Assembly: GCF_900086655.1 (NCBI RefSeq)
Contig: NZ_LT575476.1
Location: 888,100-952,099 of the forward strand
Source of the DNA: Paenibacillus tuaregi
GTDB taxonomy: Bacteria > Bacillota > Bacilli > Paenibacillales > Paenibacillaceae
Direction of reading: 5' to 3'
Length of the DNA stretch: 64,000 nt
In this document: positions 8,513 to 18,402 of the stretch, in pieces
Layout of the letters: every line of letters starts with the position of its first letter
How positions within the stretch are numbered: position 1 is the first letter of the stretch
Program-made: the position numbers and the translations under genes
The notes under the pieces: generated by a model
Databases searched by the model: none
The model's input: only the letters and a program-made list of their open reading frames with translations
What the model was told of the DNA's origin: nothing

Positions 8513-10126
8513 ATGCAAATATATACAGATTTGACCGGAGAGGACGAGGTCCTCATCTATCCAGTCTATGCGGGAGAGGACTCGGCTTATCCGATGAATG
8601 AGCGGCGTAAACGACAGGGGAGTATTACCTGGTTGTATGGCCGCTCGGCGGAGGAGGCCGATGTACTGGCCGCTGGACTGGGCGACCGGCAGACCGTGAC
8701 CTTAGAGCAGGTGCGCCGGGCTGGGGGGGCTGCGGCCCGGGCCCTTTTGCAGGAAGGGAGGGGCTGTGGGACGCTGGTGCGGAATCCGGGTAGAGGCTCT
8801 GATGGTGCGAAGAAGGCTACCCCCGAAGTCCTTAATACCGATGAAACCCAGAAGAACCCACAGGACTATGGGAATCCCGAACGTGCAGAGTATCTGGAGA
8901 GTGCGGTCGATCCGACAGCTGGGCAGCGCCCAGCCGTTCATGAAATTGCTGGAAGTGAAGGGATTCAGAAGGGCGAACCTGAGGCGGCAGCTTGGCTCCA
9001 AGCCTGGATCGAAGGCTGGCTGCATGGTCTGTACCGGTTCGATAAGTACAGAAGCGCCACCAAGATTGGCGGCAGGGTGAAGCTGAACATCCGCTCCGCA
9101 GATTGGCCTGAGCTGTCCGCAGGCGAGCTTGGCAAGATAATCACTGTCGCTGAACAGCGGGCGGAGGCTGTGAATTTGACCCGGGACTGGGTCAATGAGA
9201 CGCCGGGTGTTCTGAACCCGGATGCTTTTGTGGCCTGGACGGTGGAGCTGTTCAAGGATCAGCCAGTTCAGATCCATGTGTACAAGGGACAAGAGCTGAT
9301 CGATCGCGGCATGAACGGCCTGCTGGCTGTAGGGGCCGGGAGCAAGCACGCTCCGGCGCTCATTGAGCTGAGATATGAAGCCCTGCCGGATGCGCCAATG
9401 CTGGCCCTGGTCGGCAAAGGCATCACCTTCGACATGGGCGGCATGAACGCCAAGACGGGCGCGGATATCAGCGACGCCCGGATGGATATGGGCGGCGCCG
9501 CAGCTGTGATCGGCGCGCTGGATCTCCTTGTCCGCCAGCGGGCCAAGGTCAGAGTGACGGCATTGATTGCCGTAGCCGACAATCTGCCGGATGCGCGCGC
9601 TACGCTGCCGTCCTCCGTCATCGCTTATCCGAACGGTTTGACCGTTCAGATTGCGAACACCGACGGGGAAGGCCGGCTTGTGCTGGCGGATGCATTGATC
9701 CACGCCGCGAAGCTCGGCGCAGCCCAGGCCATTGACATTGCCACGCTGACGGGCAATGTGGGCGCTGCGCTGGGACTGGGCATCGCAGGCATCTGGGGCG
9801 ATGCGGACATGACGCGCGAGCTAGTCCGCATCGGCGAGCGGAACGGCGAGCGGCTGTGGCCGATGCCGCTGATGGATGAGTATGAGGCGGAGCTTAGAAG
9901 CAATTATGCCGATCTGCGCAATGTGGGCACGTCCGGTATGGCAGGGGCGATTACGGCGGCGCTTTTCATAAGGCGGTTCGTAGCCGAGTCGATGAACTGG
10001 GTACATATCGATATGGCTGGCACGGTGCAGTATAAGCAGGATGTGGGGTATTCCGAGGCTGGAGCGACAGGTTATGGCGCAAGATTGCTGGCGGATTATG
10101 CCTGCGGATATTTCCGGCAGGTTTAG
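8513..10126 (+). CDS. Leucyl aminopeptidase family protein (M17)
   Basis: A two-metal cytoplasmic aminopeptidase that removes N-terminal residues from peptides. The catalytic domain keeps all expected ligands: Lys302 and Asp307 in GKGITFDMGG, Lys314, Asp325 in MDMGGAA, and Asp384, Glu386, Arg388 in NTDGEGR (Gly replaces the usual Ala of NTDAEGR). At 537 aa it is slightly longer than usual, and residues about 75-170 are poorly conserved-looking and rich in charged residues. The ribosome site before ATG 8513 is weak (AAAGGA). Placed directly behind a peptide importer, it probably digests the imported peptides. Confidence 0.85.
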   Translation: MQIYTDLTGEDEVLIYPVYAGEDSAYPMNERRKRQGSITWLYGRSAEEADVLAAGLGDRQTVTLEQVRRAGGAAARALLQEGRGCGTLVRNPGRGSDGAKKATPEVLNTDETQKNPQDYGNPERAEYLESAVDPTAGQRPAVHEIAGSEGIQKGEPEAAAWLQAWIEGWLHGLYRFDKYRSATKIGGRVKLNIRSADWPELSAGELGKIITVAEQRAEAVNLTRDWVNETPGVLNPDAFVAWTVELFKDQPVQIHVYKGQELIDRGMNGLLAVGAGSKHAPALIELRYEALPDAPMLALVGKGITFDMGGMNAKTGADISDARMDMGGAAAVIGALDLLVRQRAKVRVTALIAVADNLPDARATLPSSVIAYPNGLTVQIANTDGEGRLVLADALIHAAKLGAAQAIDIATLTGNVGAALGLGIAGIWGDADMTRELVRIGERNGERLWPMPLMDEYEAELRSNYADLRNVGTSGMAGAITAALFIRRFVAESMNWVHIDMAGTVQYKQDVGYSEAGATGYGARLLADYACGYFRQV

Positions 10127-10202
10127 ATTCTCGCTGTCATCATGTCTTTTGCTGCTATCATATCTCGGACTGCCAACATTCATCGAATAAGGAGGGTTTG
10201 TT

Positions 10203-10895
10203 ATGAAACTGGAGGTTATCGCCACTTGCATCGACGACGCCCTGGTGGCGGAGGAGAATGGGGCGGACCGGCTGGAGCTGATTACCGCTGTTACAGAAGG
10301 CGGCTTGACGCCGGGCATCGGACTGGTCCGGCAGGTGGTGAAGTCGGTAGGCATTCCAGTCCATGTGATGGTCAGACCGCACAGCCGCAGCTTTGTGTAC
10401 AGCGCCTTGGACCTTGAGACGATGCGGGCAGAGGTAGAAGCCATTGCGGCGGCTGGAGCTGCCGGTATTGTAGTCGGTGCGGTAACGGAGGAAGGACTTG
10501 TGGATGAGCAGGCACTCGAAGCGCTGCTTCCATTGGCGGAAGGCATGCAGGTAACTTTTCACCGGGCCTTCGATGAGCTGGAGGATCAGCTAGTGGGGCT
10601 ACAGACATTGAGCCAATATCCACAGATTACCCGCATCCTTACCTCAGGCGGGCTAAAGCCAGCACCGGCGGCAATTCCTCAAATCCGAGCACTTGTGAAA
10701 GCATCCGAGGGTACCTCCCTGTGCATCCTTGCAGGAAACGGCCTGACCCCGGAGACAGTCTGTTCCTTCATTGAACAAACCGGGGTTCCCGAAGTGCATT
10801 TCGGTTCTGCCGTCCGGTATGGCCGCTCGGGCCTTGCGCCAATTGATCCCGTGCAGCTGCGGACGCTGGCGGACAGCCTGGTCCGGTATATCTGA
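10203..10895 (+). CDS. cutC: CutC family protein
   Basis: A 230-aa TIM-barrel protein of the CutC family, shown by the N-terminal LEVIATCIDDALVAEENGADRLEL, the VHVMVRPHSRSFVYS strand, and TFHRAFDE and LTSGG segments. The family is named for copper tolerance in E. coli, but that phenotype has been linked to a small RNA at the gene's 3' end, so the enzyme's role is not settled. Here it sits between an aminopeptidase and a sugar kinase, which argues for a catabolic role. AAGGAGGG lies 6 bases before ATG 10203. No transmembrane or signal segment is seen. Confidence 0.85.
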   Translation: MKLEVIATCIDDALVAEENGADRLELITAVTEGGLTPGIGLVRQVVKSVGIPVHVMVRPHSRSFVYSALDLETMRAEVEAIAAAGAAGIVVGAVTEEGLVDEQALEALLPLAEGMQVTFHRAFDELEDQLVGLQTLSQYPQITRILTSGGLKPAPAAIPQIRALVKASEGTSLCILAGNGLTPETVCSFIEQTGVPEVHFGSAVRYGRSGLAPIDPVQLRTLADSLVRYI

Positions 10896-11231
10896 ACATC
10901 TGGCTTGGCATCCACAGACCAGGGCGGTTTCGTTCACGCAAAAGTTAGCCGATGAGAATGGTGTTGAGCGCTGTATAACGTGAAGAAAAGGATCGGATGT
11001 CCGGGCTATCAGACCAGCGTGTTAGAAAGCAGAATAGAGTCTGTGGGAGCAGGCAGGTGCCCCAGGCCAAGTTGTTCCGAATGAGGCCGTCCGTACCAAA
11101 GCTATGAGAGTAGAGCAGGCTCATTCATAATCAAGGTTATTTATCTGGCAGACCAAGAACTGTCTCAGAAGCGAACTAACCAGCGAGGTCCTAAGTTCCA
11201 TCCATACAGATCAGAAAACAGGTGATAGAGA
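10896..11231. other. 336-base spacer with no recognisable feature
   Basis: I see no ORF with a ribosome site, no terminator and no convincing promoter between the CutC gene and the ROK kinase gene. It does not interrupt the same-strand run of genes. Confidence 0.5.
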
Positions 11232-12179
11232 TTGCAGAACACGGACAGATATGTAGTGGGGATCGATTTGGGCGGAACGAAGATTGCGGCCGCTCTTTTT
11301 AATGCGGATGGAGAAATTCTAAACCGGGAGCGCATGGAGACGGCAGGGCTCCGCACTGCCAAAGAGGTTGTGCAGCGTATGGAGGATATGATTCATTCCG
11401 TTTCCAAAGGGTATCCCATCTCCGGTGTGGGGCTGGCTTCACCCGGCATGGTGAACAGCAGGGACGGGATCGTTCTTCAGGGAACGAATCTTCCCGAGTG
11501 GAGTAATGTTCCTCTGAAGCAGTGGATGGGCGAAGCACTTGGCGTTGACGTCGAGGTTGTGAATGACGCCAATGCGGCTGCCTGGGGGGAATATATCCGG
11601 GGCGCGGGAGCAGGCTCCGGGAATATGGTGTATGTGACGTTCAGCACAGGAATCGGAGCTGGAATTGTTCTGGACGGCAAGCTGCTGCTTGGCGCTAATT
11701 CTTTTGCCGGGGAGCTGGGCCACAACATTGTCGAGCCGGATGGCCCTGCCTGCATATGCGGGAACAACGGCTGCTGGGAAATGTATGCGTCCGGGACCGC
11801 GATCCGCGAAGCTGCGCTGGAGCTTATGGAGAGCCGCCAGTCTATGATCCGGGAGCTGGCGGAGGCCTCCGGGGAAGCGGTGTCGGCGAGGCATGTGTTC
11901 GAAGCGCATAAACAGGCTGATCCCGTCGCTATCCAAGTCGTTGACAGGGCGGTGCATTATATGGCACTCGGGCTGGCGAATGCGATTCACACGTTCAATC
12001 CTGACCGGATTGTTATCGGGGGCGGAGTGAGCAAGGCGGGCGACCAGCTGTTTCCGGCCCTGCGGGCCAAGACGGATAAGCTGGTGATGAAGGCTTACCA
12101 GGGCACGTATGAGATCGTGCCTGCTGGTCTTAGGGATGATGTTGGACTCATTGGTGCGGCGGCTTTGTTCCATGCTTGA
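11232..12179 (+). CDS. ROK-family sugar kinase
   Basis: Phosphorylates a hexose or N-acetylhexosamine with ATP in the cytoplasm. The ATP loop IDLGGTK (about residues 10-16), catalytic Asp112 in NDANAAAWGE, the sugar-binding AGELGH, the zinc motif CICGNNGC, and the second ATP motif IVIGGGVS are intact, so unlike the ROK protein at the left edge this is an active kinase. Start is TTG 11232 with AGGTGAT 5 bases upstream. It is 315 aa, typical for glucokinase-type ROK enzymes. Substrate specificity (glucose, GlcNAc, other) is not readable. Its neighbours suggest a sugar released from a glycoconjugate. Confidence 0.87.
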   Translation: MQNTDRYVVGIDLGGTKIAAALFNADGEILNRERMETAGLRTAKEVVQRMEDMIHSVSKGYPISGVGLASPGMVNSRDGIVLQGTNLPEWSNVPLKQWMGEALGVDVEVVNDANAAAWGEYIRGAGAGSGNMVYVTFSTGIGAGIVLDGKLLLGANSFAGELGHNIVEPDGPACICGNNGCWEMYASGTAIREAALELMESRQSMIRELAEASGEAVSARHVFEAHKQADPVAIQVVDRAVHYMALGLANAIHTFNPDRIVIGGGVSKAGDQLFPALRAKTDKLVMKAYQGTYEIVPAGLRDDVGLIGAAALFHA

Positions 12180-12581
12180 CATAGCTTGGTTTCAAGAAGA
12201 ATTTTTTACGGGAGGGGAGCAGAACGCTTGGTGAGTCAGGCTGCTCTGCTCCAGCAAGGCCCAAGCGGATTCTAGGGTTCCAACAAATGCTTTGAACGTT
12301 AGCATTTTCATTGGCGATTCATTGTCAATTCATAATCATACTTCGTAAATGATTTTTCATAAGCGCTTTCGTGAGCATATTCGGCAATCGGTTCCTTGCC
12401 AGATTTATATTCAAAGTTCACTTGCTGTTTCTTTTGATAGTGGTCTATGTCATATCCAATTGTCGGGTCTATATTCTAGGTTTATCTGTTGTGCAAACTT
12501 TCAGACGGATTGCTGTGTTCTTTCGGTTCATTCATATAGTACAGATTAACCCCTCACTTCTAGGGATACGGAGGTAGCTGC
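12180..12581. other. 402-base spacer before the fucosidase with one hairpin
   Basis: GGAGCAGA (12216-12223) pairs perfectly with TCTGCTCC (12245-12252) around a 21-base loop, without a U-run. The rest of the spacer becomes AT-rich toward the fucosidase gene and probably holds its promoter, but no convincing -35/-10 pair was found. Confidence 0.45.
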
Positions 12582-13865
12582 ATGAGTACAAGAGATCAGA
12601 GAACCCGCTGGTTCCTGCAGGACCGGTTCGGAATGTTCATTCACTGGGGGCTGTATTCCATCCCGGCCCGGGGGGAGTGGATTCGCGGCAATGAGCGGAT
12701 GAGCTATGAGCAGTACAAGGTGTATTTTGACGAGTTCGACGCTTCCCGGTATGATCCGAAAGCATGGGCCCGGGCTGCTAAAGACGCCGGTCAGAAATAT
12801 GCGGTGCTGACCACGAAGCACCATGACGGCTTCTGTCTGTTCGACAGCAAGCTGACGGACTTCAAAGCAACAAATACCCCGGCTGGACGGGACTTGGTCC
12901 GCGAATATGTGGATGCGTTCCGCGAGGAGGGCATTGCGGTTGGATTGTATTACTCGATTATCGACTGGCACCATGATGATTACCCGGGCTACGGGGATAA
13001 GGCCCATCCGGATAGGGATAATGAGGCGGCCAAGGATAAACCAATTGAATTTGACCGGTATCTGGCTTATATGCACGGCCAAGTGAAGGAACTGCTTACG
13101 AACTATGGCAAAATCGATATTATGTGGTTCGATTTCTCCTACGACGATATGACGGGAGAGAAGTGGAAGGCGACCGAGCTGATCCGCATGATCCGTTCGA
13201 TCCAGCCGGATATCATCATCGACAACCGTCTTGGCGGCAATATCCGGGCGGAGGAGCCGGAGGAATATGCCGGTGACTTCTTCTCGCCGGAGCAGATTAT
13301 CCCGCCTGGAGGCATCGTAGATGTGAAGGGGCGGCCTGTTCCTTGGGAAGCATGCATTACTTTGAACGATAACTGGGGTTACCATTCCACGGATAAGAAC
13401 TACAAGTCAGCCAAACAGGTGATCCGCACGCTCGTCGAATGTGTCAGTAAGAACGGGAATTTGCTGCTTAATGTGGCCCCTGATGCGAAGGGCGAAATCA
13501 ACCGGGAGACGCTGGAGGTACTGAATGAGGTAGGGGAATGGCTGAGGCTGAATGGCGACAGTATATATGGCTGTAAAGCCGCTGATCTGCCTAAACCCGA
13601 GTGGGGAAGGTACACACAGAACGGGGAGCGGTTATATGCCCATGTCTACGACCGGGGAATCGGCCCTATCTACTTCGAGGGCTTGAAAGGCAAGATCCGC
13701 AAGGCCAGACTGCTGCGGGACGGAACCGAGCTTAAGGTTGAGGTGCCATGGATGGCGCTGGAGTACTCCGACATTGAGAACGGAGCCTTTATCAATCTGG
13801 CTGGTGCCCGGCTGCCGGACGAGAATGATACGGTGATTGAACTGTTTTTGCACACAGGACTTTGA
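12582..13865 (+). CDS. Alpha-L-fucosidase (GH29)
   Basis: Releases terminal alpha-linked L-fucose from oligosaccharides. The N-terminal half matches the GH29 barrel: FGMFIHWGLYSIPARGEW, the KHHDGFCLFDS segment, and IDIMWFDFSYDD, where Asp184 is the probable nucleophile. A C-terminal beta domain follows after about residue 335. The protein (427 aa) lacks a signal peptide, so its substrate must be imported. ATG 12582 has ACGGAGGTAG upstream. It is last in the same-strand run begun by the ROK repressor and is followed by a terminator. Pairing with a peptide importer and an asparaginase is unusual. Confidence 0.88.
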   Translation: MSTRDQRTRWFLQDRFGMFIHWGLYSIPARGEWIRGNERMSYEQYKVYFDEFDASRYDPKAWARAAKDAGQKYAVLTTKHHDGFCLFDSKLTDFKATNTPAGRDLVREYVDAFREEGIAVGLYYSIIDWHHDDYPGYGDKAHPDRDNEAAKDKPIEFDRYLAYMHGQVKELLTNYGKIDIMWFDFSYDDMTGEKWKATELIRMIRSIQPDIIIDNRLGGNIRAEEPEEYAGDFFSPEQIIPPGGIVDVKGRPVPWEACITLNDNWGYHSTDKNYKSAKQVIRTLVECVSKNGNLLLNVAPDAKGEINRETLEVLNEVGEWLRLNGDSIYGCKAADLPKPEWGRYTQNGERLYAHVYDRGIGPIYFEGLKGKIRKARLLRDGTELKVEVPWMALEYSDIENGAFINLAGARLPDENDTVIELFLHTGL

Positions 13866-13902
13866 TGTAAGAGCACATAAGAGAGCGGATAGCTAAAAGG
13901 AG

Positions 13903-13930
13903 AGACACGGAGCGAACCCGTGTCTTTCTT
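13903..13930 (+). terminator. Intrinsic terminator of the fucosidase gene
   Basis: AGACACGG (13903-13910) pairs perfectly with CCGTGTCT (13918-13925) around a 7-base loop and runs into TTCTTAATC. It closes the first gene run. Confidence 0.8.
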
Positions 13931-14100
13931 AATCACACCGAGCAAATAAACGCACCGCCCGAAGCTCCCGGTGTCGTGGTGTGACGTTGCACGACGGCTG
14001 TCAACCACATGCTTTTCCGGGACAAGTGAGGATTAGCTCCGGGACGGCGACCGTTCCCTTTCCGCATTTTCATTCAGATGAGCGGCTCAGGTCCATCATC

Positions 14101-15066
14101 TCAATTCACCTCAACTGCTGAATCTGCAGGTTGTAAAGAAGCTTCCTGAAGGTGGAGCTCATAAGTCTGCTCGATATGATGGACACCCCAGTCGTTGTTC
14201 TCTTGTTCCGCAACCTTTCTAAACCCTGCTCTCGTATACATACTGATGGCCGTTTTTTGATCTTCCGTCGTTTCCAGAAAGACGCTGCGGAAGCCTCTTT
14301 CTCTGCAGTAATGAAGGGACTCCTGCAGAAGCTTCTTACCAAGTCCCATGCCTCTGAATTCGGGGTGGAGCATAAACCATCTTAGCTGTGCTTTTTCATC
14401 AGAATGGCTAATCATCGCAATACTGCCGACAATTTCTCCATCCACTTCGGCGATCCAGAAACGGTCCTTCTCCGCGCTGTAGGTGAGGAGCATATCATAG
14501 AACGTCTTGCATACATATGCTTCGAACACATGATTATATCCGCACTCCCTGGCATAAATCCAACCATGCATATGAATAAGTAGACCAATGTCACCCGGTT
14601 TAAGCTCTGTTCGAATACTTATGTTTCTTTCATTATTGTTAGACAGCTCCCGTTCGATGATGCTCATGCTTCTGGCAATATTCCTCTGGCTCTGCTCCGG
14701 CAGCTCGATAATCATCTTGCGAATTTGTTCATTAGATAGCGCGTCCATCTTGGCGAGCGTCTCTTTTCCAGCGGGTGACAAAAACAAAAAGGAGGATCTT
14801 GCATCCTCAGCGGATTGGACCCGATACGTCAAACCAAGCTTTTCAAAATGCTTCAGCATCCGGCTTAGATAGCCAGCATCAATCCTTAACTGCTCAATCA
14901 GTAACTTGGCTGTGCAGCGTTCCGTATTCCCGATTTCATAAAGCACCCGGGCTTCTGAAAGTGAAAAGTCGCTAGCCAGAAGGTGCTTATCGAGTAACCC
15001 AAGCACTTTTGTGTAAAATCGGTTATATTTGCGGACAATTGGAATTAAAGAAGATTCATAACTCAT
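14101..15066 (-). CDS. MarR-type regulator fused to a GNAT acetyltransferase
   Basis: Two domains: residues about 1-145 form a MarR winged helix (DFSLSEARVLYEIGN, LRIDAGYLSRMLKHFEKLGL), and residues about 155-305 a GNAT N-acetyltransferase with the acetyl-CoA loop LHPEFRGMGLGKKLLQE. The fusion is a known architecture that joins DNA binding to acetylation of an unknown small molecule. ATG 15066 is chosen because GAGGG lies 8 bases upstream; the GTG at 15081 would overlap the ribosome site. It is divergent from an amino acid permease, and three palindromes lie in between. It probably represses itself and perhaps the permease. Confidence 0.88.
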   Translation of the reverse strand: MSYESSLIPIVRKYNRFYTKVLGLLDKHLLASDFSLSEARVLYEIGNTERCTAKLLIEQLRIDAGYLSRMLKHFEKLGLTYRVQSAEDARSSFLFLSPAGKETLAKMDALSNEQIRKMIIELPEQSQRNIARSMSIIERELSNNNERNISIRTELKPGDIGLLIHMHGWIYARECGYNHVFEAYVCKTFYDMLLTYSAEKDRFWIAEVDGEIVGSIAMISHSDEKAQLRWFMLHPEFRGMGLGKKLLQESLHYCRERGFRSVFLETTEDQKTAISMYTRAGFRKVAEQENNDWGVHHIEQTYELHLQEASLQPADSAVEVN

Positions 15067-15091
15067 TAGGTACACCCTCACCCTCCATTAA

Positions 15092-15159
15092 TTGACTAAG
15101 TCAACATTAATTTAGCAATATTGATTGACATAGTCAACAAAATAATTTGACATTGTCAA
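15092..15159. promoter_or_regulatory. Three TTGAC-N3-GTCAA palindromes, probable MarR operators
   Basis: Three 13-bp palindromes lie upstream of the MarR-GNAT gene: 15092-15104 (TTGACTAAGTCAA), 15125-15137 (TTGACATAGTCAA), 15147-15159 (TTGACATTGTCAA). Starts are 33 and 22 bases apart, multiples of 11, so all three face the same side of the helix. MarR proteins bind palindromes of this size and usually repress their own promoter. Confidence 0.75.
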
Positions 15160-15270
15160 CTAAATCAAGAAGTTTCATTTAAAATGCATCCCGAATGAAG
15201 TTCAATTGAACTTTGTGTGAAAGAGGTATGACTTTACTAGCGTGTCCCACTTTTTCCTAACGGATATTTG

Positions 15271-15299
15271 TTGAATTTACTTAATTTTTGTCATAAAAT
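15271..15299 (+). promoter_or_regulatory. Candidate promoter of the amino acid permease gene
   Basis: TTGAAT (15271-15276) and TAAAAT (15294-15299) are separated by 17 bases. The spacer 15067-15380 (314 bases) otherwise holds the MarR palindromes. Confidence 0.5.
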
Positions 15300-15380
15300 T
15301 TCAGTAATGCTGGAGAAAGAACGGTTTCTGAATCCTTAACTACAGCCAGAGCATGAACACATTTGAAGGGGAGCGTTCTT

Positions 15381-16757
15381 GTGGAGTCAAAACAATTAAC
15401 CAGAGGGCTAAAGCCCAGGCACATTGAGCTAATTGCACTTGGTGGCACGATTGGTGTAGGGCTGTTTATGGGTTCGGCCAGTACGATCAAGTGGGCAGGG
15501 CCTTCGGTGCTGCTGGCCTACTTGTTGGCTGGGATTGTGATGTTTTTTGTAATGCGGATTATGGGGGAAATGCTGATTTTGGAGCCGGTGACGGGTTCAT
15601 TTGCCACGTTCGCGCATAAATATGTCAGTCCGCTCGCTGGATATCTGACCGCCTGGAGCTATTGGTTCCTGTGGGTAACGGTGGGCATGGCCGAGGTGAC
15701 CGCGATTGGCATCTATGTGGGCTACTGGTTCCCGGACATTCCACAGTGGCTGCCAGCCTTGGCTGGGGTAGCCATTATTGCGGCTGCGAATCTTGCGGCG
15801 GTGAAGTTCTATGGTGAATTTGAATTCTGGTTCTCCCTGATTAAGATTGCGGCGATTATCTTCATGCTGATCATTGGAACCGCGATGATCTTCTTCGGAC
15901 TCGGGAACGGATGGCAGCCGATCGGGCTGTCGAACCTGTATAGTCATGGGGGCTTTTTTGCCGGAGGGTTAAAAGGGTTTCTGTTCGCCCTGTGTATCGT
16001 CACAGGGGCTTATCAAGGTGTTGAGATGGTGGGCATTACGGCAGGAGAAGCGGAGAATCCGAAGGTTACTCTGCGTAACGCGATCAAAAACATTATCTGG
16101 CGCATTCTGATCTTCTATGTCGGCGCGATCTTCGTGATTGTCACGCTCTATCCTTGGAATCAGGTGGGCACCATTGGCAGCCCATTCGTTCTTACTTTTG
16201 CCAAGGTGGGTATCGTAGCGGCTGCGGGAATTATTAATTTCGTGGTGCTGACGGCAGCCATGTCCGGGTGCAACAGCGGGATTTACAGTGCGGGAAGAAT
16301 GCTGTACACCCTGGCCAAGAACGGGCAGGCTCCGAAATTCTTTGGCAAGATCTCCAAGAACGGAGTACCGAGAAACAGCCTGATCACCACGATCTCTCTG
16401 CTTTTGATTGGCGTGCTGTTCAATTATATCGCGCCTGAATCGAAGCTGTTCTTGTACATTTATAGTGCAAGTGTTCTCCCGGGTATGGTGCCTTGGTTCG
16501 CCTTGGCCTTCAGCCAATTCCGGTTCCGCCGCAAGTGGAAGGAAGAGATGGCGAATCATCCGTTCAAGTCTAAATTCTTCCCTGTGAGCAACTACATCAC
16601 AATTATCTTCCTGATCCTGGTCATCATTGGCATGTGGTTCAACCCGGATACCCGGACATCCCTGATTGTAGGAGCTGCGTTCATTGCGATTGTGGCGGTG
16701 GGGTATTTCGTATTCGGCATTGGGAAACGGCAGCAGGTGGAAGGTACTGAGGAGTAA
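15381..16757 (+). CDS. Amino acid permease (APC superfamily, ProY/AapA type)
   Basis: A 12-TM proton-coupled amino acid importer. The N-terminal signature [20 protein letters not shown] and the following [11 protein letters not shown] are diagnostic of the amino acid-polyamine-organocation family. GTG 15381 is chosen because GAAGGGGAG lies 7 bases upstream; a TTG at 15363 overlaps that site. Length 458 aa is normal. It is divergent from the MarR-GNAT gene, so its substrate may be linked to the molecule acetylated by that protein. The exact amino acid cannot be assigned. Confidence 0.87.
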   Translation: MESKQLTRGLKPRHIELIALGGTIGVGLFMGSASTIKWAGPSVLLAYLLAGIVMFFVMRIMGEMLILEPVTGSFATFAHKYVSPLAGYLTAWSYWFLWVTVGMAEVTAIGIYVGYWFPDIPQWLPALAGVAIIAAANLAAVKFYGEFEFWFSLIKIAAIIFMLIIGTAMIFFGLGNGWQPIGLSNLYSHGGFFAGGLKGFLFALCIVTGAYQGVEMVGITAGEAENPKVTLRNAIKNIIWRILIFYVGAIFVIVTLYPWNQVGTIGSPFVLTFAKVGIVAAAGIINFVVLTAAMSGCNSGIYSAGRMLYTLAKNGQAPKFFGKISKNGVPRNSLITTISLLLIGVLFNYIAPESKLFLYIYSASVLPGMVPWFALAFSQFRFRRKWKEEMANHPFKSKFFPVSNYITIIFLILVIIGMWFNPDTRTSLIVGAAFIAIVAVGYFVFGIGKRQQVEGTEE

Positions 16758-16824
16758 GTAAAGGTAAGGAACTAGAAGTTTGTAGAGAATAAAGTGCATG
16801 TGAAAGAGGGGAGAGCTATCTCCT

Positions 16825-16859
16825 AAGGCTGTCGAGAAAGTCTCGGCAGCCTTTTTTTG
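16825..16859 (+). terminator. Intrinsic terminator of the permease gene
   Basis: A 13-bp stem, AAGGCTGTCGAGA (16825-16837) with TCTCGGCAGCCTT (16841-16853) and one G-U pair, has a 3-base loop and is followed by TTTTTTGT. Confidence 0.93.
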
Positions 16860-16962
16860 TAGAGTAAAGCCGCAAACAATCTGGTTTTGCTGAAATAGGA
16901 AGGGGAATATATGCTGGAGGGAGGATATTTTCACATGGAATTAAGTAAATTTGTGATGTTAT

Positions 16963-18171
<1,209 letters not shown>

Positions 18172-18219
18172 TCCAGTGAATTCGTGAGCACATTCTTTGA
18201 ATTCTGATTAGGAGGTGAT

Positions 18220-18276
18220 ATGGAACTACAGGCACGGCTTTTGGTTTCATCTGGATACATTAGAGAGAGAATATGA
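18220..18276 (+). CDS. Possible 18-residue ORF with an extreme ribosome binding site
   Basis: AGGAGGTGAT (18210-18219), a full complement of the 16S rRNA 3' end, abuts an ATG that opens an 18-codon frame ending TGA at 18276 (MELQARLLVSSGYIRERI). The spacing is short for initiation. It lies between the LacI gene and the binding-protein gene. It could be a leader peptide, a ribosome stand-by site or chance. Confidence 0.3.
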   Translation: MELQARLLVSSGYIRERI

Positions 18277-18295
18277 GAAGAGAAAAAGAAAAAGG

Positions 18296-18314
18296 CCCCA
18301 GCAGACGGCTGGGG
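18296..18314. other. Hairpin upstream of the sugar binding-protein gene
   Basis: CCCCAGC (18296-18302) and GCTGGGG (18308-18314) pair around 5 bases. On the - strand it runs into CCTTTTTCTTTTT like a terminator, but no - strand gene is nearby. On the + strand it lies in the leader of the binding-protein gene. Confidence 0.45.
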
Positions 18315-18402
18315 GACAGAAGAAAAAAACATTCAGTATTCATTCTAAACCAAAACAGAGCTTAATTCAATTCAAATGACAACAACTGAGGGGGCATGAC
18401 AG

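Noticed and set aside
18296..18314. Intrinsic terminator on the - strand
   Set aside because: The T-rich tail is on the - strand, but no - strand gene exists upstream; it is listed only as a hairpin.
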